Shown here in pieces: positions 24,538-32,609 of a stretch of 64,000 bases of DNA. The stretch comes from Nocardiopsis sp. YSL2 (GTDB lineage Bacteria > Actinomycetota > Actinomycetes > Streptosporangiales > Streptosporangiaceae), in contig NZ_JAMOAO010000001.1 of NCBI RefSeq assembly GCF_030555055.1, positions 1,922,001 through 1,986,000 on the forward strand. Direction: 5' to 3'. The notes beneath the pieces were generated by a model, which did not search any database, was not told the DNA's origin, and saw nothing but the letters and a program-made list of their open reading frames with translations. Each line of letters starts with the position of its first letter. Within the stretch, counting starts at the first letter, position 1. The position numbers were made by a program, and so were the translations under genes.

Positions 24538-27086
24538 CCCACGAACGACTCGTCTCCCCCTTGGCCTCCTTCGGCTCCGCCGACCTCCCCGAGGTCGGCG
24601 GCAAGGGCGCCAACCTCGGCGAACTGCTGCGCGCGGGACTGCCCGTCCCCCCTGGGTTCGTCGTCACCACCGGCGCCTACGCCACCGTGGCCCGCGCGGT
24701 CGGGCTCGACGCGAAGCTGGCCGCCGGGTTCGGCGGTGAGGCCGCCGCTTCCACCGGCTCCACGGGGGCTCCCGCCTCCGGTTCCTCCGCCGAGCCCTCC
24801 GTTCCCGACGCCGCCGCGCTCCGGGCGGACCTGGAGAACGCGTCCGTACCCGACGACCTGCGCGACGCGATCGCCACCGCCTACGCCGCGCTGGGCACCG
24901 ACGTGCCCGTGGCCGTCCGGTCCAGCGCCACCGCCGAGGACCTGCCCGGCGCCGCCTTCGCCGGACAGCAGGACACCTACCTCAACGTGATCGGCACCGA
25001 CGCGGTGGTGGACGCCGTCCGGCGCTGCTGGGCCTCGCTGTGGACCGACCGGGCCGTGGCCTACCGCCGCGAACGCGCCATCGAGTCCGCCGAGGTGCGG
25101 ATCGCCGTGGTCGTGCAGACCATGGTGGACTCCGACGTCGCCGGGGTCATGTTCACCGCCGACCCGGTCACCGGCGCCCGCGACCGTGTCATCGTCGACG
25201 CGGGGGCCGGTCTCGGCGAGGCGGTGGTCTCCGGCCTGGTGACGCCCGACCACTACGTCCTGGACGAGCGCGGCGCGCTGCTCGACTGGTCCCCGGGACG
25301 GGGCGAGGTGGTCATCCGCTCCGAGGCCGGCGGAGGCGTCGTCCAGGGCTCCTCCTCCGGAGCCGAAGGGGAACGCCTGCTCACCGACGAGCAACTGGCC
25401 GAACTCGCCGGGCACGCCCGCACGATCGCGGCGCACTTCGGCCGCCCCCAGGACATGGAGTGGAGCATCAGCGACGGCCGGGCCTACATCGTCCAGGCCC
25501 GGCCGATGACGGCCCTGCCGCCGCCGTCCGTCCCGCTCAACCGGCGCCAGCGCCTGCTCGGGTCGATCCTCACCGAGTACCTCCCCACGCGCCCCTACCC
25601 CATGGACGTCAGCACCTGGCTCGGTCTCGGCCCCGGGAAGATGATGCGGGACCTCCTGGCCGACCTCGGTGTGGCCGCCTCGTTCGAGAACTACCTCCGG
25701 GAGGAGGACGGGGTGGTCGTGGAGCTCGTCCCGCCCGCGCCCCACCCGACGCCGCGCGCCCTGCTGACGCCCTTCAAACTGATCCACCGGGCCCGGACGC
25801 ACGACATCAACACCTGGCGGGAGGACCCCGTCCTGGCGCGCTTCCTGCGCGAGGCCGACGAGCTGGACGGGCTCGACCTGCCCGCCCTGACCTGGTCGGA
25901 ACTGCTGCGGGTGCCCCAGCGGACGACCGACCTCATGGACCCGTGCCGCGAGCTGCGGGCGGCCTACCTGCCCAGCGTGGCCATCGCCATGGGGCGGCTC
26001 ACGGCCGCCACCGCGCTCCTGGGCCGGCGGTCCCTACTGGGCGACCTGATCGGCGGGGCCAGCACCCGGACCGAGGACGCCAACCAGGCCCTGCAGGACC
26101 TCGCCGACCGGGTGCGGGCCGTGCCCGAACTGCGCGAGCTGTTCGCGACCGCCGACCCGGCCGGGGTACTGGCCGCCGTCCGCGAGGGCACCGGCCCCGT
26201 GGGCGCGTTCGGCGACGAGCTCGACGCCTTCCGGCGCGAGTACGGGCGTCGCGAGACGGCCACCCCGCTCCTGGTCAGCCCGCCCACGCTCGCGGAGTCA
26301 CCGGAGAGCGTGATCGGCCTGGTGAGCGTGCTGGTCGACCAGCCGCGGGGCGAGGACCGGGGGTCCCGTTCGGAGCGGGCGCTGGCGCGTCTTCTGACGC
26401 ACCCGCTCCTGCGCGGAAGGCGGGCCCGCAAGCGGATGACCCGGTGGGTGCGCGCCGCCCAGCAGGGCATGGCCTTCCGCGAGGACTCGCACTTCTACTT
26501 CACGGCGAGCCTGCCGGCCCTGCGCCGGTCGCTCCTGGAGATCGGTTCCAGGCTGGAGAAGGCGGGGGTGGTGGACGAGCCCTTCGACGTCTTCCACCTG
26601 CGCATGGAGGAGGTGCGGGAGGTCGAGGACGTCGAGACGATGCCCGCCGAGCAGGCCGAACGGCTGCGCTCGCTGGTCCGCGCCCGAGCGGCCAAGCGCG
26701 CCGAGCTCACCGGCGTGCGCATGATCGACCCGGCCCGCGTCTTCCCCCCGAAGAACACGGGGAACGCCCTGGTCACGGGCGCCCCGGCCAGCGCGGGCAC
26801 CGCGACTGGAACGGCGAGGATCATCCTCGACGCCTCGGACTTCCACCGGTTGGACAGCGGCGACGTGCTGGTGTGCCCCTACACCAACCCGTCGTGGACG
26901 CCCCTGTTCCAGCGCGCGGTCGCGGTGGTCGTGGACACGGGAGCGGTCGCCTCGCACGCGGCGATCGTGGCGCGTGAGTACGGCATCCCCTCGGTCATGG
27001 GTACGGGGTCGGGGACCACCACGATCAGCGACGGCGACCGGATCACCGTCGACGGCGGGACCGGCCGGGTCACGCCGGCTTCGTAG
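24534..27086 (+). CDS. Rifampin phosphotransferase/PEP synthase-like dikinase
   Basis: 850 residues with three parts: N-terminal PPDK-type ATP-binding domain (GGKGANLGELL, Lys24; AVRSSATAEDLPGA, Arg129; MFTADPVTG; QARPMTALP), a long helical middle domain (about 340-740), and a C-terminal phosphohistidine domain with SHAAIVAREYGIPSVMG. His808 lies 42 residues from the end, as in rifampin phosphotransferase (Rph). Rph moves the ATP beta-phosphate to rifampin. A Ser/Gly/Ala-rich insert (66-92) is unusual. The middle domain sets the substrate and could accept another molecule. PEP synthase is less likely, given length and the exporter/TetR operon. Confidence 0.85.
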   Translation: MTHERLVSPLASFGSADLPEVGGKGANLGELLRAGLPVPPGFVVTTGAYATVARAVGLDAKLAAGFGGEAAASTGSTGAPASGSSAEPSVPDAAALRADLENASVPDDLRDAIATAYAALGTDVPVAVRSSATAEDLPGAAFAGQQDTYLNVIGTDAVVDAVRRCWASLWTDRAVAYRRERAIESAEVRIAVVVQTMVDSDVAGVMFTADPVTGARDRVIVDAGAGLGEAVVSGLVTPDHYVLDERGALLDWSPGRGEVVIRSEAGGGVVQGSSSGAEGERLLTDEQLAELAGHARTIAAHFGRPQDMEWSISDGRAYIVQARPMTALPPPSVPLNRRQRLLGSILTEYLPTRPYPMDVSTWLGLGPGKMMRDLLADLGVAASFENYLREEDGVVVELVPPAPHPTPRALLTPFKLIHRARTHDINTWREDPVLARFLREADELDGLDLPALTWSELLRVPQRTTDLMDPCRELRAAYLPSVAIAMGRLTAATALLGRRSLLGDLIGGASTRTEDANQALQDLADRVRAVPELRELFATADPAGVLAAVREGTGPVGAFGDELDAFRREYGRRETATPLLVSPPTLAESPESVIGLVSVLVDQPRGEDRGSRSERALARLLTHPLLRGRRARKRMTRWVRAAQQGMAFREDSHFYFTASLPALRRSLLEIGSRLEKAGVVDEPFDVFHLRMEEVREVEDVETMPAEQAERLRSLVRARAAKRAELTGVRMIDPARVFPPKNTGNALVTGAPASAGTATGTARIILDASDFHRLDSGDVLVCPYTNPSWTPLFQRAVAVVVDTGAVASHAAIVAREYGIPSVMGTGSGTTTISDGDRITVDGGTGRVTPAS

Positions 27087-27095
27087 GATGCGGTC

Positions 27096-27740
27096 ATGGC
27101 CGCCGAACCGCAGACCAACGACCACCGCAAGCGCCCCCGCCGCCGCGGCGACGCCCTCATCGCGGCCATCCTGCACGCGACCATCGAGGAGCTGGAGGAA
27201 CGCGGCTACGCGGCGCTGACCATGGAGGGCGTCGCCGAGCGCGCGCGGGCCAGCAAGGCCTCGCTCTACCGGCGCTGGCCCACGCGCGCCGAGCTGGTGA
27301 TGGACGCCGTCTACAGCGTGATGCCCGACCCGGGGGGACTGCCGGACACCGGTGGGCTCCGGGGCGACCTGATCGCGGTCCTCCGCCGGACGGCCAGAAT
27401 GCTGGACGGCCCGCCCGGACAGGCACTGCGCGGGCTGATGGCGGAGGTCCTGCCGTCCCCCGAGCGCGTGGGCCAGGTACGGGCCCACGCCCAGGGGATG
27501 GGCCGCCAGATGATGGAGGAGGTCACCCGCCGCGCCGCGCACCGGGGGGAGATCAGCCCGGACGCCCTGACCCCGCGCCGGATGGAGGTGGGTCAGGCGC
27601 TGCTGCGCAACCACTTCCTCTTCCACCACGAGCCCGTCACCGACGTCATGATCGAAGAGATCGTGGACGAGGTGCTGTTGCCCCTCTTCCATACGACTCC
27701 CGTGGACGCCGCAGAGAGCGCTTCCGGTCCTCGCATCTGA
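27096..27740 (+). CDS. TetR-family regulator of the exporter operon
   Basis: 214 residues. N-terminal helix-turn-helix IEELEERGYAALTMEGVAER, then RARASKASLYRRWPTRAELV; the C-terminal part resembles the TetR_C_16-like ligand domain. Nine bp after the Rph-like gene, so third gene of the operon. The palindrome at 23011-23031 is its probable operator; release by the exported drug is the likely mode. Confidence 0.92.
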   Translation: MAAEPQTNDHRKRPRRRGDALIAAILHATIEELEERGYAALTMEGVAERARASKASLYRRWPTRAELVMDAVYSVMPDPGGLPDTGGLRGDLIAVLRRTARMLDGPPGQALRGLMAEVLPSPERVGQVRAHAQGMGRQMMEEVTRRAAHRGEISPDALTPRRMEVGQALLRNHFLFHHEPVTDVMIEEIVDEVLLPLFHTTPVDAAESASGPRI

Positions 27741-27762
27741 TCTGAGAACGCGCGATCAACTG

Positions 27763-27963
27763 TCACTCATCCTCATGGGTCTGCTTCTCACGAGCATCGT
27801 TTGCCACGAACCAGTTGAGTACAGGAAGAGCACCGCCGAATGCCGCTCCAGCCGCAAGAATCGCAACGGGCCACGATTCTGCCGCCAGGAGCGTGAGCGC
27901 ACCCCAGATGAAACTGACACCGCAGCATCCGAAGAGGATGGTTGCTGCACGCAGGTCAACCAT
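27763..27963 (-). CDS. Small two-helix membrane protein
   Basis: 66 residues, not recognised. Two hydrophobic segments (ATILFGCCGVSFIWGALTLL and VAILAAGAAFGGALPVLNW) separated by AAESWP, with a charged tail NDAREKQTHEDE. GGAG lies 8 bases before ATG 27963. Tail-to-tail with the TetR gene. Its spacing suggests it may be read through from the HNH gene upstream (32 bp gap). Confidence 0.6.
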   Translation of the reverse strand: MVDLRAATILFGCCGVSFIWGALTLLAAESWPVAILAAGAAFGGALPVLNWFVANDAREKQTHEDE

Positions 27964-27994
27964 GCTGATCACTCCGAAACCCGGTTTCCAATAG

Positions 27995-28765
27995 CTAGTC
28001 CTCTCGTTCTGAACCGAGCATCCGGGCAAGCTCCGTGTGGAGCTCATCTCGCGCGCTTCCTGGGAGCTGCCGGTAGTACGCCCACACTCGCTCCGCCTTC
28101 GACATGGGGCGCTGGTCCAAGGCCATCCATGAGAGGAGACTGGTCTTCTCACGCTTCGAAAGCTCACGCATCTGGTCCCGGACATGGTCCGCAGTGAACT
28201 GCACAGGGGTGAACTGCTTAGCCGTCTCGTTGCACCTGGAGCACTCGGTCACAAGGTTTTCAGGCGTTGCCCCAGAGCCGTAGGCGTGCGCGTTGATGTG
28301 CCCGAGGGTCAGCCGAGCACGGCTACCAGGCTCGTCCGGATACTCCTCACCGGACGAGATACCGCACCGCACACACCTGTGATGGTCACGGTCCATCACC
28401 TCACGCCGGAGCTTCCCACTGACAGTTCTCAACCCGGTTGAGCGTTTCCCTGGCTCCCACACATGGGCCCCGATGGTCTCCAGGAAAAGCTCGTCTGGAC
28501 TGAGTGAAGCCATGTCGCGATACGTCCTGATTACCCACCCGGCTGAGCGAAGGTCACGCATACGCCGGTCAACCTGCTCGACCCCAGGGATAGCTTCCCT
28601 CATGGCCTGTTTACGGAAACGCTTGCCTTCACCCACCATCTCGTACAGCCAAAGGGCGACGCGGACACGCCCTCCGAGCGCCCGGTCGTTCCAGTCAGGG
28701 CGTCCTTCATCCTTGGTCACGCTCGTTCGGGTCCTTTTCTGTCCTGCACTGCCTATGCGTGCCAT
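27995..28765 (-). CDS. HNH endonuclease
   Basis: About 256 residues. The C-terminal half has the HNH fold with zinc pairs: RDHHRCVRCG, then LGHINAHAYGSGATPENLV and CSRCNETAK. The N-terminal half (ALWLYEMVGEGKRFRKQAM onward) looks like a winged-helix DNA-recognition region. ATG 28765 begins the conserved part. It is divergent from the C5 methyltransferase across a 293-bp spacer with repeated CTGTCGGCA words. It may be an extra nuclease of the restriction island, or target modified DNA; which is not clear. Confidence 0.87.
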   Translation of the reverse strand: MARIGSAGQKRTRTSVTKDEGRPDWNDRALGGRVRVALWLYEMVGEGKRFRKQAMREAIPGVEQVDRRMRDLRSAGWVIRTYRDMASLSPDELFLETIGAHVWEPGKRSTGLRTVSGKLRREVMDRDHHRCVRCGISSGEEYPDEPGSRARLTLGHINAHAYGSGATPENLVTECSRCNETAKQFTPVQFTADHVRDQMRELSKREKTSLLSWMALDQRPMSKAERVWAYYRQLPGSARDELHTELARMLGSERED

Positions 28766-29058
28766 CACGACACTTACCTGCGGGTGAGGACATCGTAACC
28801 TGTCGGCATCCTCGCGGCAAGATCCGGCAATCTGTCGGCAGCTTTCGGCATACTTGCCTTCACCGAGCCGGTCAGCGGAACTGGTCGGCCCCCACCGGTA
28901 GAATCGCCCGGTCCGGGGGTCCCCCAGGACAGTTGTCCACAGGTCCGCGCTGCCGGTCGATCCGCTGTCCAAACCTTGGGAAGATCAGCGGGGGCACGAT
29001 TGTCGGCCTTCTGCCCAGCACACGGGGTGTGTGAGGGCGCAGGCAGGGAGGAAACTGC

Positions 29059-30177
29059 ATGTCCAGCGAAGGACGTATCTACTCGTCGGTTGAAATTTGC
29101 GCGGGCGCCGGCGGCCAAGCGGTCGGCCTGCACAACGCAGGGTTCCACCACCGCGCACTGATCGAGGTCGACCCCCACGCCCTCCAGACCCTTGAGCACA
29201 ACACCCGCAAACACGGTTGGGAAGACTGCGAGATCCTCCCGTGGGACTTGACCGACTTCGAGATGGACGACCTCAAGAAGGTCCTCGGAGGCGAGCAGCT
29301 GGCACTTCTGGCTGGCGGCGTTCCCTGCCCTCCCTTCTCCCTGGCCGGCAAGCAGCTCGGCGAAGACGATGAGCGCGACCTGTTCCCCGTCATGCTCGAT
29401 ATGGTCGAGGAGCTGGAGCCCCGCGCCGTGATGATTGAGAACGTGCGCGGCCTGCTCGAGCCCGAACACAAGTTCAGCGGCTACCGAGACAGGATCCGTG
29501 CACGGCTGGTGAGCCTGGGCTACCGAATCCTCGGCTGGAACGTGCTTGAGGCCCGCGACTACGGCGTCCCGCAGCTACGGCCGAGGGCCATCCTGGTGGC
29601 TATGAAGGAACCGGAAGCGGCCCACTTCCTCCCTGCCCGAGGCAGTGGAAAGCTCGTCACGGTGGCAGAGGCCCTCAACGAGACCATGCGCCTCCGGTTC
29701 GGGGACTCCGCCAAGGGCCGTCAGCACTACAAGAAGTGGCTGCGCAGGGCCCAGGAGAAGGGCACGGTGGCTCCCACCCTCGTCGGAGGGTCGAAGAAGC
29801 ACGGCGGCGCAGACCTGGGACCGACCCGCGCCAAGCGCGCGTGGGCCGAACTCGGAGTGGACGGCCACGGAGTAGCCGACCCGCACGGTCGGACCAAGGA
29901 CGAGGAACGCGACCTGTACGGGGAGCGGGGTCCCAAGCTGACGGTGCAGCAGGCCGCGATCATCCAGGGTTTCCCCACCGACTGGGAGTTCCAGGGCCGC
30001 AAGACGGCCGCCTACCGCCAGGTCGGCAACGCCTTCCCACCGCCCGTCGCCCAGGCCGTCGGAGAGTCCATCATCCGCGCGCTCCGAGCGTTCGATTCCG
30101 ATGCCGAGCAGCCGGAGGAGCAGTTCGAGGGACTAGTCGAGGACCTTGCCCCCCGACAGCTCACGCTTACGCGCTGA
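29059..30177 (+). CDS. C5-cytosine DNA methyltransferase (type II)
   Basis: 372 residues. Seen: motif I EICAGAGGQAVGLHNAG, motif IV GGVPCPPFS with catalytic Cys90, motif VI MIENVRG, motif VIII region QLRPRA and motif X YRQVGNAFPPPVA. The variable target-recognition region lies between about 215 and 310. Companion genes on the opposite strand are Vsr and a NaeI-like endonuclease, so it probably protects GCCGGC. ATG 29059 follows GGGAGG. The last 45 bp overlap the vsr gene tail to tail. Confidence 0.95.
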   Translation: MSSEGRIYSSVEICAGAGGQAVGLHNAGFHHRALIEVDPHALQTLEHNTRKHGWEDCEILPWDLTDFEMDDLKKVLGGEQLALLAGGVPCPPFSLAGKQLGEDDERDLFPVMLDMVEELEPRAVMIENVRGLLEPEHKFSGYRDRIRARLVSLGYRILGWNVLEARDYGVPQLRPRAILVAMKEPEAAHFLPARGSGKLVTVAEALNETMRLRFGDSAKGRQHYKKWLRRAQEKGTVAPTLVGGSKKHGGADLGPTRAKRAWAELGVDGHGVADPHGRTKDEERDLYGERGPKLTVQQAAIIQGFPTDWEFQGRKTAAYRQVGNAFPPPVAQAVGESIIRALRAFDSDAEQPEEQFEGLVEDLAPRQLTLTR

Positions 30178-30627
30178 GACTGCCTCCGTCACAACGTCTG
30201 CGCACTCGGCAGGATCCTGGTGCTCCCAGAACCTCAGGACCAGCCACCCTGCCTCCGCCAAGCGCGCGTCGGTGTCGCGGTCACGCTGAGTGTTCCCGCC
30301 GATCTTCGCATCCCAGTAGTCGGGGTTGGTCTTGGGAGGGACGAAGTGCTCCGGGCACCGGTGCCAAAAGCATCCGTCAACGAAGACCGCCACCCTGGTG
30401 GGGCCGAAGAGCAGATCCGCTGTCCGGCGCATGCCGGGCAGCGGCTTGGCCGCGACCCGGTAGCGCAGCCCGGCCGCGTGAACAAGGCGTCGGATGGCGA
30501 TCTCCGGCTTGGTGTCCCGGCTCCGGTTGCCGCGCATACTCCGCCGGTTGGCGGCCGACGATGCCCAAGAGCCTTCCGGGGCCTGCCAGATCCCGGATTC
30601 GTCTGCCTTGTCCACCTGCTCAGTCAT
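30133..30627 (-). CDS. vsr: Very-short-patch mismatch repair endonuclease
   Basis: 164 residues; nicks DNA at T:G mismatches left when 5-methylcytosine deaminates, protecting the methylated site from mutation. Seen: SRDTKPEIAIRRLVHAAGLRYR, then RRTADLLF, VAVFVDGCFWHRCPEH (catalytic Asp) and NTQRDRDTDARL. It overlaps the endonuclease gene upstream by 4 bp (ATGA) and the methyltransferase end by 45 bp. Vsr companions are common for C5 methylases. Confidence 0.95.
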   Translation of the reverse strand: MTEQVDKADESGIWQAPEGSWASSAANRRSMRGNRSRDTKPEIAIRRLVHAAGLRYRVAAKPLPGMRRTADLLFGPTRVAVFVDGCFWHRCPEHFVPPKTNPDYWDAKIGGNTQRDRDTDARLAEAGWLVLRFWEHQDPAECADVVTEAVSARKRELSGGKVLD

Positions 30628-31568
30628 ACCTTCGGAAGTAGGGGAGCTGGTTCGACCGGATCGGCTTCAGTCGCGAGCACCCACCAGTCGCCTGAAATGA
30701 GGGCCTTCGCCCTCTCTCCAGTGTGCGCGCTGGCACGGACCACCCTGGCAGAGACGGACTCTCCGGGCCCTGGCACAGGAAGTCCTAGCTGCTCGGCAAT
30801 GGTCCCATGCCCCTTGTACTGGCCGAGGATGACGATCCCCTCCGGACGAAGACTGGAACGGGACCCGCCGTTGCCGCGGACCCGTTTCATGTAGTCCTCC
30901 TGCTGCGCGACCGTGGCCACGACCACTCGCCGGATGAGGATCCCTTGCGCCCTTCGGAACAGCTCGTCGACCCGCTTCGTTCCGGACCCGGGTGCAAAAA
31001 TCGCCTCAACGTCCCCGTCGGGCAAGTGAAGAAGCGCGTTCACCGGCAGCGGGGCATCGGAGAAGAGCCAGCGAACAGCCTGTCGGCCCTGCTTGTTCAG
31101 ACTGCGCTTGCCATCCCGGTTGCGGCCTCCGCCCAGCAGCTCCTCGCTCGCTCGGACCAGGCCAGCCGACCAGCGCGACTCGGTGTCGCTCGCCCACAGG
31201 ACGAGGCAGAGCTTGCCGATGGCCTCAGGTGGGATCATCCACGACCCGTGCTTCTGCGAGTACTTGCAATCGACGTCGATGTCGCGGATACGGTAGTCCA
31301 GTTCGTCACCCCCGGCGAAGTTGAACTTCCGTTGGAGGTTGATCTCCACCAGCGTGCCGAAGTGCGTCTTCTCTGTCTTGTGGAGCTGGTCCCAGCGATA
31401 GCGCCCGGTGTGCTGTCCGTCAAGCAGCATGTCGAAGGTGCTCCGCAGAGCATCCGCGAACAGGCGCCCTTCCGGATCAAGGCTCAGCAGGTGCTCGGCG
31501 ACCTGCTCAAGCTCTAGGTCTGACGAGGAGTTGGCGGCGTCTGAGAGAGGGGGATCGAAGAGGTACAC
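30624..31568 (-). CDS. NaeI-like type IIE restriction endonuclease
   Basis: 314 residues, almost the length of NaeI (317). The match is visible along the chain: DQLHKTEKTHFGTLVEINL, then DYRIRDIDVDCKYS (catalytic acids and Lys), GKLCLVLWASD, FRRAQGILIRRVVVATVAQQ, MKRVRGNGGSRSSLRPEGI. In NaeI the KTEKTH segment follows Leu43, whose change to Lys turns it into a topoisomerase; here the position is also Leu. NaeI cuts GCC^GGC and needs a second site as effector. GTG start without a clear ribosome site. Confidence 0.92.
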   Translation of the reverse strand: MYLFDPPLSDAANSSSDLELEQVAEHLLSLDPEGRLFADALRSTFDMLLDGQHTGRYRWDQLHKTEKTHFGTLVEINLQRKFNFAGGDELDYRIRDIDVDCKYSQKHGSWMIPPEAIGKLCLVLWASDTESRWSAGLVRASEELLGGGRNRDGKRSLNKQGRQAVRWLFSDAPLPVNALLHLPDGDVEAIFAPGSGTKRVDELFRRAQGILIRRVVVATVAQQEDYMKRVRGNGGSRSSLRPEGIVILGQYKGHGTIAEQLGLPVPGPGESVSARVVRASAHTGERAKALISGDWWVLATEADPVEPAPLLPKV

Positions 31569-31599
31569 AACATCAATCTATAGCGGCTCCGGACGTCCC

Positions 31600-32394
31600 T
31601 TACCGCTGAGCAGTCAGCATGTGCAGCTTCCTTGCGCAGGCTTCTACTGCGCGGTCATCGGGGAAGTGGGCTTTGCCCCAGATCCGCTGCGTCGGAATCT
31701 GCAGCTGAATGAACCTCAGCCCGGACTCCTCCCCACCAACAACGTCCTCTGCTGGCGGCTTACGCCCTGCATCCCCGTCCCGAAAAACCCCGTTCTTGAT
31801 GTAGAGCGCTACTGACGTGGATCCGATCCAGGTGTCCGTCCGAAAGAGGGCATCCGCAAGTGGATGGAAGCGAGCATCCAACCCCAACTCTCGAAAACGG
31901 GACACCACATACATCTCCCGCACGAACGAGTAGTACGCGATACCGATCCGCCACCGCATCGAGTTCCTCGCGTCCTGCTCGCTGCAACCGTTCTTGACGG
32001 CCTCCGTGATCTTCTCCCGAGCGGGCGTGTAGAGGGTGGGCCGGAACTCGTCGAGGCTACTCCAGTCACGGAACTCTTCGAAGGAGAACATGCGACCACG
32101 CTCTTCTAGGTGGAAGTGGAAGACATGGGAGAAGGCAAAGTCCGGCCGCCAGTCCCGGATCAACTTGACCTTGTAGCCCTGGCGCGGTCTCAGATTTCCG
32201 AGAGCATGCTCCGAGGTGAGGCTGCGAATCTCTGAAGGTACGAGCTTGTAGACCGCTGACGTGCGATGCTCCATCACTCGCTCCGTCACGTGCGGCTTTT
32301 GTCTCCGCCACCATTCGAAGTTCTTCTGACCCGCTCGTGCCTGGGTGAATCTACTCAGTACTTCCGCAGCATCGGTAGTGGTTTCTCCGCCCAT
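31600..32394 (-). CDS. Unknown protein of the restriction island
   Basis: 264 residues, not recognised. The composition is normal for a soluble protein, rich in Arg, Phe and Trp (FEWWRRQKPHVTERVMEHR; WRPDFAFSHVFHFHLEERG). A C-terminal segment RFHPLADALFRTDTWIGSTS followed by VALYIKN has an Asp-then-x-Lys spacing that could be a PD-(D/E)xK relic, but this is weak. GAGGGG precedes ATG 32394. It is 31 bp upstream of the NaeI-like gene in the same operon, so a role with that endonuclease (control or accessory) is likely. Confidence 0.7.
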   Translation of the reverse strand: MGGETTTDAAEVLSRFTQARAGQKNFEWWRRQKPHVTERVMEHRTSAVYKLVPSEIRSLTSEHALGNLRPRQGYKVKLIRDWRPDFAFSHVFHFHLEERGRMFSFEEFRDWSSLDEFRPTLYTPAREKITEAVKNGCSEQDARNSMRWRIGIAYYSFVREMYVVSRFRELGLDARFHPLADALFRTDTWIGSTSVALYIKNGVFRDGDAGRKPPAEDVVGGEESGLRFIQLQIPTQRIWGKAHFPDDRAVEACARKLHMLTAQR

Positions 32395-32609
32395 ATCCCC
32401 TCAATCATGACGTTCTAACCTCCAATTCGGGCAGCCTAGAGCAGGAGTCAGACACTCCGAAACGTTGCTGGTGGGGCATGGTTTGAGCACCCCAGCGGGA
32501 AGCTCGGATTCGTGAGCGCTGCCGTCGACCGTCTGCCTTGCTGATTCCAGCCATGCGCTTGAGCCCTCTGACCGCTTGGTTGCCTTCCGGCCAGTGCTTG
32601 CGGAGGTGA

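Noticed and set aside
30640..30670. GGTTCGA reminiscent of a tRNA T-loop
   Set aside because: No acceptor or anticodon stems around it; it lies in the NaeI-like gene. No tRNA was found anywhere in the window.
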